From Porticoccus sp. (GTDB lineage: Bacteria; Pseudomonadota; Gammaproteobacteria; Pseudomonadales; Porticoccaceae): DNA of 12,208 bases. The stretch is taken from positions 1-12,208 of the forward strand of contig DRHD01000242.1 of NCBI GenBank assembly GCA_011049795.1, read 5' to 3'. Below are positions 7,490 to 12,208 of this stretch, in pieces. Numbering within the stretch: position 1 is the first letter of the stretch; the number at the start of each line of letters is the position of its first letter. The notes beneath the pieces were generated by a model that saw only the letters and a list, made by a program, of their open reading frames with translations, was not told the DNA's origin and searched no databases. The translations under genes were made by a program, and so were the position numbers.

Positions 7490-9289
7490 TCAGCTATCTG
7501 TCTTCAGCACAGCCAAGAAGGCAGCCTGAGGGATATCCACATTACCCACCCGCTTCATGCGTTTCTTACCCTCTTTCTGCTTCTCCAGTAATTTCTTCTT
7601 CCGAGAAATATCGCCACCATAACATTTTGCGGTAACATTTTTCCGAAGCGCCTTAACAGAGGTCCTTGCAATTACATGTCCACCAATAGCGGCCTGAATA
7701 GCCACATCAAACATTTGGCGAGGAATCAATTCTTTCATTTTCTCAGTGAGCCGGCGGCCTTTGTGCTGTGAATGATCACGGTGAATAATCACAGCCAAGG
7801 CATCGACTCTATTTCCATTGATCAATACATCCAGTCTAACCAGTGGGGCTGCCTCGAACCGGTTAAAACTATAGTCCAGGGAAGCAAAGCCACGACTGAC
7901 TGATTTCAGCCGGTCGAAAAAATCCATCACCACTTCACTCATAGGAATTTCATAGGTAAGAGAGACCTGCCCGCCGACAAACTGCATATCTTTCTGTACA
8001 CCCCGCTTTTCAATGCAGAGGGTCATAACATTGCCCACATAATCCTTTGGCACCAAAATATTGGCTTCACAGAGTGGTTCACGCATTTCATCGACATAAA
8101 CAGGGTCTGGCAGGTCTGACGGATTTGAGATATGAATGAGACTACCATCAGTCTTTAACACTTCATAAACAACCGTGGGGGCTGTCGTAATGAGATCAAG
8201 GTCGTACTCTCGCTCTAGCCGTTCTTGGATGATTTCCATATGCAGCATGCCAAGAAAACCACAGCGAAAACCAAAGCCCAAAGCATCTGAGCTCTCGGGC
8301 TCATAGAAAAGTGACGCATCATTTAAGGTGAGTTTGGATAGTGCCTCGCGAAAACCCTCAAAATCATCCGAACTAATGGGAAACATACCCGCATAAACTT
8401 GAGGTTTAACCTTCTCAAAACCTGGTAATGCAGGGACATCCGGTGTCTTGGCATGGGTAAAGGTATCACCCACAGGTGCACCATGAATATCCTTGATACC
8501 GGCCACAACAAAGCCTACCTCACCAGCCCTAAGCACACCCGTGATCTTTCGTTTTGGCGTAAAGACGCCCACACTGTCAACAATTTGGGCTTTACCAATA
8601 GATTTGGTAATAATCTTGTCCTTAGACTTGATCGTTCCCTCGGCAACACGTACCAGAGAAACCACACCTAGATAATTATCAAACCAGGAGTCAATAATCA
8701 ACGCCTGTAACGGGGCGTCTACATCTCCCGTTGGTGGAGGAATTTTAACGACTAGCTGTTCCAGAATATCGTCGATACCAGCACCTGTTTTGGCACTGCA
8801 CCGAACAGCGTCTACAGCATCAATACCGATAATATCCTCAATTTCCTCTATAACTCGCTCTGGCTCCGCTTGAGGGAGGTCCATCTTGTTCAGTACCGGC
8901 AGAACTTCAAGTCCTTGGGTAATTGCGGTATAGCAATTTGCAACAGACTGAGCTTCAACTCCTTGTCCTGCATCAACAACCAAAAGAGCCCCCTCACAAG
9001 CAGCGAGGGAGCGAGATACTTCGTAGGAAAAATCCACATGCCCAGGGGTATCAATAAAATTTAACTGGTAGGTCTGACCATCTTTGGCTGTAAAATCGAG
9101 CGTCACACTCTGAGCTTTAATAGTGATCCCTCGCTCCCGTTCAATATCCATGGAATCGAGAACCTGCTCAGCCATTTCGCGTTCGGAGAGGCCTCCGCAT
9201 ACTTGGATAAAACGATCAGCTATAGTAGATTTTCCATGGTCGATGTGAGCAATAATGGAAAAGTTTCGGATATGACTTAGATCAGACAC
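7490..9289 (-). CDS. lepA: Elongation factor 4 (LepA), ribosomal GTPase
   Basis: LepA/EF4 is an EF-G-like translational GTPase linked to back-translocation and to 30S biogenesis or initiation. The product has 599 residues, the usual length. The G domain shows AHIDHGKST (14-22), switch I with RGITIKA (53-59), DTPGH (80-84), NKMD (134-137) and a SAKTG motif. Domains II, III and V of the EF-G type follow. The LepA-specific C-terminal domain is complete, with [20 protein letters not shown] and the basic tail ending near [13 protein letters not shown]. The start is a GTG with only GAAG nearby. It is chosen because [21 protein letters not shown] is the conserved N-terminus. A 156-bp gap separates it from mucD, so a separate promoter is possible but none is convincing. 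Confidence 0.98.
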   Translation of the reverse strand: MSDLSHIRNFSIIAHIDHGKSTIADRFIQVCGGLSEREMAEQVLDSMDIERERGITIKAQSVTLDFTAKDGQTYQLNFIDTPGHVDFSYEVSRSLAACEGALLVVDAGQGVEAQSVANCYTAITQGLEVLPVLNKMDLPQAEPERVIEEIEDIIGIDAVDAVRCSAKTGAGIDDILEQLVVKIPPPTGDVDAPLQALIIDSWFDNYLGVVSLVRVAEGTIKSKDKIITKSIGKAQIVDSVGVFTPKRKITGVLRAGEVGFVVAGIKDIHGAPVGDTFTHAKTPDVPALPGFEKVKPQVYAGMFPISSDDFEGFREALSKLTLNDASLFYEPESSDALGFGFRCGFLGMLHMEIIQERLEREYDLDLITTAPTVVYEVLKTDGSLIHISNPSDLPDPVYVDEMREPLCEANILVPKDYVGNVMTLCIEKRGVQKDMQFVGGQVSLTYEIPMSEVVMDFFDRLKSVSRGFASLDYSFNRFEAAPLVRLDVLINGNRVDALAVIIHRDHSQHKGRRLTEKMKELIPRQMFDVAIQAAIGGHVIARTSVKALRKNVTAKCYGGDISRKKKLLEKQKEGKKRMKRVGNVDIPQAAFLAVLKTDS

Positions 9290-9445
9290 AGCACTTCAAT
9301 TTAGGTTAGCTGCCAGTAATGGCATGTGGGTTGATTTTGGGCGTGCAGTCTAGCCTATTTGGCACATTGAAGCCACGAATTGCCTTCCATATGAAACGAT
9401 TCACTATCGAGCTAAACCACAACCTATAACCGGCAATCAAATCGG
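9290..9445 (-). other. mucD-lepA intergenic gap
   Basis: This 156-bp stretch carries no credible gene. It holds TGCCA-GTAA-TGGCA (9311-9324), a perfect 5-bp stem about 22 bases upstream of the lepA GTG, and a weaker CGAT-TCACT-ATCG repeat (9397-9409). I found no sigma-70 promoter with both hexamers in good order and no T-tailed terminator. Confidence 0.4.
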
Positions 9446-10813
9446 TCAGCCTTCAGTTTGTATACTGCTAAGAATCGATCGACCTTGACGGATAAACCGG
9501 ATAGTTACAGGCTCACTCTTAGGTAATTTCCCTAATCCATCATAATACTGATCGGGACTATCAATACTGCTGTAACCCAACCGCACAATAACATCACCTG
9601 AGCGAAGCCCTGCATGATGGGCCGGAGAGTCGGGGACAACCAATATGACCATGACCCCCCTCCGCCATCGACTCACTACATCATCCTCTACAGCGGTAAT
9701 AATCAGGCCAAGTTTATCTGGGTGGTCAATGGTCTTAACAGCTGAATCAGCACCAGGCAGTGCGCCGATAATAATATCCAGAACCTTCGTTTTCCCCTCA
9801 CGAACAAGCTCAGCCGGTACCTTTTTACCCGGAGTAATAAGGCCAACCACATGAGGGAGGTCGCTTGATTCAATAATATTCTGGCCATCAAGCCTGACAA
9901 TGACATCCCCGGCTAAGATACCAGCTTTGGCAGCAGGACTATCAAGTTCAACTTGAGCAATCAATGCCCCACGTGGGCTGGTTAGCCCCAGTGACCTAGC
10001 CAAATCTTTATCCACATCCTGTATATAAACACCAAGCCAGCCCCTATCCACATGCCCTTTCAACTTTAATTGGTCAACCACTTCTATAGCGACACTCACA
10101 GGAATCGAAAATGAGACCCCAACGGAACCACCTGACCGGGTAAATATCTGTGAATTAATCCCAACGACCTCTCCATCTAGATTGAGGAGCGGCCCACCAG
10201 AGTTACCCGGATTAATGGCAACATCACTCTGAATAAATGGAACGTAATTATCACCCTTATCAGTGGGGATACTCCGACCAATAGCGCTAATAATTCCCGC
10301 GCTCGCGGAGTAATCTAGATCAAATGGGGACCCAATGGCTAACACCCACTCACCCACTTTAAGCTTATCTGGTTTTGCAAATCTCAGTGCTGGCAAGTCA
10401 TCCGAATCAATTTTAAGCAATGCGAGATCAGAGCGTTGATCAAAACCAATGATCTTTGCATCAAACTCACTGCGATCTAATAATCGAACAGTGATTTCAT
10501 CTGCATCCTCAACAACATGGTGATTGGTGAGGATATATCCATCAGGAGAAATAAGAAAACCAGATCCCATAGAGCGTCCATCTTTTGGCTGCCCACGCCG
10601 GCGCTCAAATAAATCTTGAAAAATTTTGGGGATATCATTAGGACGCAGCTGAGGAACACTTTGAATCTGCTCAGCTTGAACAGCCTCTATTTTTACCACT
10701 GCAGGTGAAGCTGCCTCAATCAACTCAGTAAAACTGGGTAAGCCATGACCATAAGCGACCTCACCCCAAAACAAGCTGGTCAACAGAATAAATGCCATAG
10801 ACTGTTTATGCAC
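9446..10813 (-). CDS. mucD: Periplasmic serine endoprotease, HtrA/DegP family (MucD)
   Basis: MucD is a periplasmic protease-chaperone that clears misfolded envelope proteins and, in Pseudomonas, holds down AlgU (sigma-E) activation. The 455-residue product starts with a signal peptide (hydrophobic core about 6-17, likely cleavage after AYG at residue 22). The trypsin-like domain has the triad H99 (TNHHVV), D129 (SDLALLKI) and S205 (GNSGGPL). Two PDZ domains follow, about 258-352 (GWLGVYIQDV onward) and 370-453. The length agrees with MucD/DegQ-type enzymes. The start is a GTG with a strong GGGAGAG four bases upstream; the ATG five codons later is too far from it. Its place after rseC mirrors the algU-mucABCD operon. 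No inactivating change is seen. Confidence 0.97.
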   Translation of the reverse strand: MHKQSMAFILLTSLFWGEVAYGHGLPSFTELIEAASPAVVKIEAVQAEQIQSVPQLRPNDIPKIFQDLFERRRGQPKDGRSMGSGFLISPDGYILTNHHVVEDADEITVRLLDRSEFDAKIIGFDQRSDLALLKIDSDDLPALRFAKPDKLKVGEWVLAIGSPFDLDYSASAGIISAIGRSIPTDKGDNYVPFIQSDVAINPGNSGGPLLNLDGEVVGINSQIFTRSGGSVGVSFSIPVSVAIEVVDQLKLKGHVDRGWLGVYIQDVDKDLARSLGLTSPRGALIAQVELDSPAAKAGILAGDVIVRLDGQNIIESSDLPHVVGLITPGKKVPAELVREGKTKVLDIIIGALPGADSAVKTIDHPDKLGLIITAVEDDVVSRWRRGVMVILVVPDSPAHHAGLRSGDVIVRLGYSSIDSPDQYYDGLGKLPKSEPVTIRFIRQGRSILSSIQTEG

Positions 10814-10817
10814 AAAG

Positions 10818-10824
10818 CTCTCCC
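10818..10824 (-). promoter_or_regulatory. Ribosome binding site deciding the GTG start of mucD
   Basis: Minus-strand GGGAGAG lies four bases before the GTG at 10813. The next ATG (10798) would be 19 bases from it, so the GTG start is favoured; it also gives a complete signal peptide. Confidence 0.7.
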
Positions 10825-10898
10825 AATAATGTTTGACGAGTAGCTGTATCAGACAGTTAAAATTGAGAAAGGTTAGACTTGGTTGTTCACTGGGTGTT

Positions 10899-11354
10899 TT
10901 ATGAAGAAAGCTGCTCTAGAAGCATAGGGTGCACGTCACGATTGTTTCGATTGAGATACGAATGCCCTCTAACAATGAGGCCTCCTGCAACCAGCCCAAG
11001 CAGCCCCCCTAACGCCGTATAGATATCGCTTGCTTGGCTAGTCGTTGCCAGAGAGTCAGACAATAGGGCGCCTGAAATCATAGTCAGTAACGGCAGCAAA
11101 TAGACCAGCAGAGTACCGCTGACCACCACATGCTCCGGAATACCGATGACAACTCGGTCATCCCTCCCAATATGGCTAAGATCACATAGGCCAGGCAATA
11201 CTCTAATCGCTGTGGTTTTACCCGTCATTTTAGCGATCAAACTTTGACCGCAGCCCTTCTCCGCGACACAGCTCTGGCACACAGACTGCTGTATGGTTTC
11301 AACCCATACACTATCCTCTTCAATAGCGACCACACGACCTGTTTCTTCTATCAC
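10899..11354 (-). CDS. rseC: RseC/MucC family inner-membrane protein
   Basis: RseC (MucC in Pseudomonas) is an inner-membrane protein encoded with the sigma-E regulators; it modulates sigma-E in some hosts and is linked to SoxR reduction and Rnf-like redox functions in others. The product has 151 residues, the same length I recall for MucC. The N-terminus MIEETGRVVAIEEDSVWVET is typical. A cysteine cluster C26-x2-C29-x5-C35 follows, with a further C57, suggesting a metal or Fe-S site. Two membrane segments lie at about 77-98 (TLLVYLLPLLTMISGALL) and 111-128. The start is GTG with AAGAGA about ten bases upstream and is supported by the conserved MIEE opening. It lies 130 bp after mucB and 85 bp before mucD. 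Confidence 0.94.
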   Translation of the reverse strand: MIEETGRVVAIEEDSVWVETIQQSVCQSCVAEKGCGQSLIAKMTGKTTAIRVLPGLCDLSHIGRDDRVVIGIPEHVVVSGTLLVYLLPLLTMISGALLSDSLATTSQASDIYTALGGLLGLVAGGLIVRGHSYLNRNNRDVHPMLLEQLSS

Positions 11355-11377
11355 TGATAATATTCTCTTAATTCAAA

Positions 11378-11437
11378 CTAATGCAACAATTCTAATCGGT
11401 CTTTAACACTGGGGGTTAGGATAGAGTATATAAACAT
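11378..11437 (-). other. 19-codon mini-ORF with purine-rich leader between mucB and rseC
   Basis: An ATG at 11437 opens a frame of 19 codons (MFIYSILTPSVKDRLELLH) ending in TAG at 11378. Tandem AGGGGAGGGG (11446-11455 on this strand) lies eight bases upstream and would be a strong Shine-Dalgarno. It ends 23 bases before the rseC GTG. There is no homology that I recognise. It may be a leader peptide, a real small protein or a chance frame in a G-rich spacer. Confidence 0.25.
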
Positions 11438-11441
11438 ACTC
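11424..11441. repeat. Inverted repeat GAGTAT/ATACTC in the mucB-rseC gap
   Basis: GAGTAT (11424-11429) and ATACTC (11436-11441) form a perfect 6-bp stem with a six-base loop. On the minus strand the stem covers the ATG of the mini-ORF and includes TATACT, a -10-like hexamer with no acceptable -35. No T-run follows, so a Rho-independent terminator is unlikely. Confidence 0.4.
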
Positions 11442-11484
11442 CCTGCCCCTCCCCTAATGACACTTCGTGAATACTAAGCAAGGA

Positions 11485-12208
11485 CTACTGTAATCGAGTC
11501 ATAGACTCAGCCACTTTCCTGGCTGTTTTAATTGGGATTTCACCAACAACACAGATAGCATAGTTAATGCTCTCAATATCCATGCGAACGAGGAAAGCAA
11601 CCGTTGCGCCACGCTGGGCTTGTATTATTGGCAAATTAGCCGCTTCGCCTGAATCAATAAATATGGAAAATACGGTAAGGCCATCGGTGAAGACCAGTGT
11701 TTCCCGGCCTGTTTCGGTAGACCGATGAGAGCCCGCTATGGCAAAACCCGATGGCAACCATGAAGCTTGCCACTGGCGAACGGTTGATGCCGAAGAGTGT
11801 GTCATATCATCTAGACACGGGGACGCATTTAAAGAGGCCATATGATGTTCTGTATCAGTCGGCTCCAGCGCCATATCATCAATCAGGATACCAATCGAGA
11901 TATCCACAAACTGGAATCGTTCTAATACCCGCATGTTGGTACCAATCAACATGGATTGAAGTAAGAGCCCCGTTTCTTTATCAATACCCAATACATACCC
12001 ATAACGAAAGTTATCTTTAGGTACAACATGAATAATGGTCACATCACGTCCAGCAACTCTTTCATTTCCTTTAATATAGAGATCATAATAATTCTTCAGG
12101 TGTCCACGAGAGATGTTAGCTATACCCAAAGCAGTACCCCTTAGCATGGCATCACCGAGGCGTTGGCAGTTAAGGTCATTCCCTCTTCGTACAACCTCCC
12201 TCTTGGGA
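11485..12208 (-). CDS. mucB: MucB/RseB, periplasmic regulator of the anti-sigma factor (N-terminus cut by window edge)
   Basis: MucB (RseB) binds the periplasmic part of the anti-sigma factor MucA (RseA) and shields it from proteolysis; lipid or LPS signals release it. The frame is open from the window edge and gives 240 residues, so roughly 75-80 N-terminal residues including the signal peptide lie outside. The segment YYDLYIKGNERVAGRDV, RYGYVLGIDKETGLLLQS and VLERFQFVDIS match the end of the lipid-binding lobe of MucB. The small C-terminal domain follows, with WLPSGFAIAGS, a TDGLTVFSIFID strand and the closing VVGEIPIKTARKVAESM. An internal ATG at 12147 is not the true start because homology continues upstream of it. 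The genes for the sigma factor and MucA should lie just beyond the right edge. Confidence 0.93.
   Translation of the reverse strand, partial: PKREVVRRGNDLNCQRLGDAMLRGTALGIANISRGHLKNYYDLYIKGNERVAGRDVTIIHVVPKDNFRYGYVLGIDKETGLLLQSMLIGTNMRVLERFQFVDISIGILIDDMALEPTDTEHHMASLNASPCLDDMTHSSASTVRQWQASWLPSGFAIAGSHRSTETGRETLVFTDGLTVFSIFIDSGEAANLPIIQAQRGATVAFLVRMDIESINYAICVVGEIPIKTARKVAESMTRLQ

Noticed and set aside
9311..9324. TGCCA/TGGCA hairpin as a terminator before lepA
   Set aside because: The stem is only 5 bp, no T-run follows on the minus strand, and it lies just upstream of the lepA start rather than just after mucD.
1..12208. Hidden defence system, CRISPR array, phage or mobile element
   Set aside because: Almost all sequence is accounted for by conserved core genes; no regularly spaced repeats, transposase, integrase, terminal inverted repeats or tRNA were seen.

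Overview
The window is a block of conserved core genes from a gammaproteobacterium. All eleven recognisable protein genes lie on the minus strand, so transcription runs from high to low coordinates. The order mucB - rseC - mucD - lepA - lepB - DUF4845 - rnc - era - recO - acpS - cysM - relA matches the sigma-E/AlgU locus fused to the lepA-lepB-rnc-era-recO cluster of Pseudomonas, Marinobacter and relatives. Protein sequences resemble Pseudomonas homologues as I remember them, but base composition looks only moderately GC (by eye well below Pseudomonas aeruginosa). A marine or other non-Pseudomonas member of the Pseudomonadales/Oceanospirillales/Cellvibrionales group is plausible. No species can be named from the sequence alone.

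Layout from upstream (right) to downstream (left): the envelope-stress part holds mucB/rseB (N-terminus cut by the window edge), rseC/mucC and mucD (periplasmic HtrA protease). Next come lepA (ribosomal GTPase) and lepB (signal peptidase I), then a small membrane protein of the DUF4845 type, rnc (RNase III), era (GTPase of 30S assembly; its start overlaps the rnc stop as ATGA) and recO (recombination mediator). Then follow acpS (holo-ACP synthase), cysM (cysteine synthase B) and relA ((p)ppGpp synthetase; C-terminus cut by the window edge). The theme is envelope surveillance, protein export, translation/RNA processing and the stringent response.

Gene spacing suggests a tight unit from lepA to era (gaps of 24-33 bp plus one 4-bp overlap), with looser junctions at mucB-rseC (130 bp), mucD-lepA (156 bp), era-recO (107 bp), acpS-cysM (231 bp) and cysM-relA (163 bp). 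No intergenic stretch exceeds 300 bp. I see no tRNA, rRNA, CRISPR array, insertion sequence, phage gene or defence system.

This is mostly an ordinary housekeeping region and I find no convincing undescribed system. The points worth a second look are gene absences against the usual order (no pdxJ between recO and acpS; no gacS/barA or rlmD around cysM), a 19-codon mini-ORF with a purine-rich leader and hairpin between mucB and rseC, a cluster of short hairpins between cysM and relA, and a helically phased direct repeat just after acpS.
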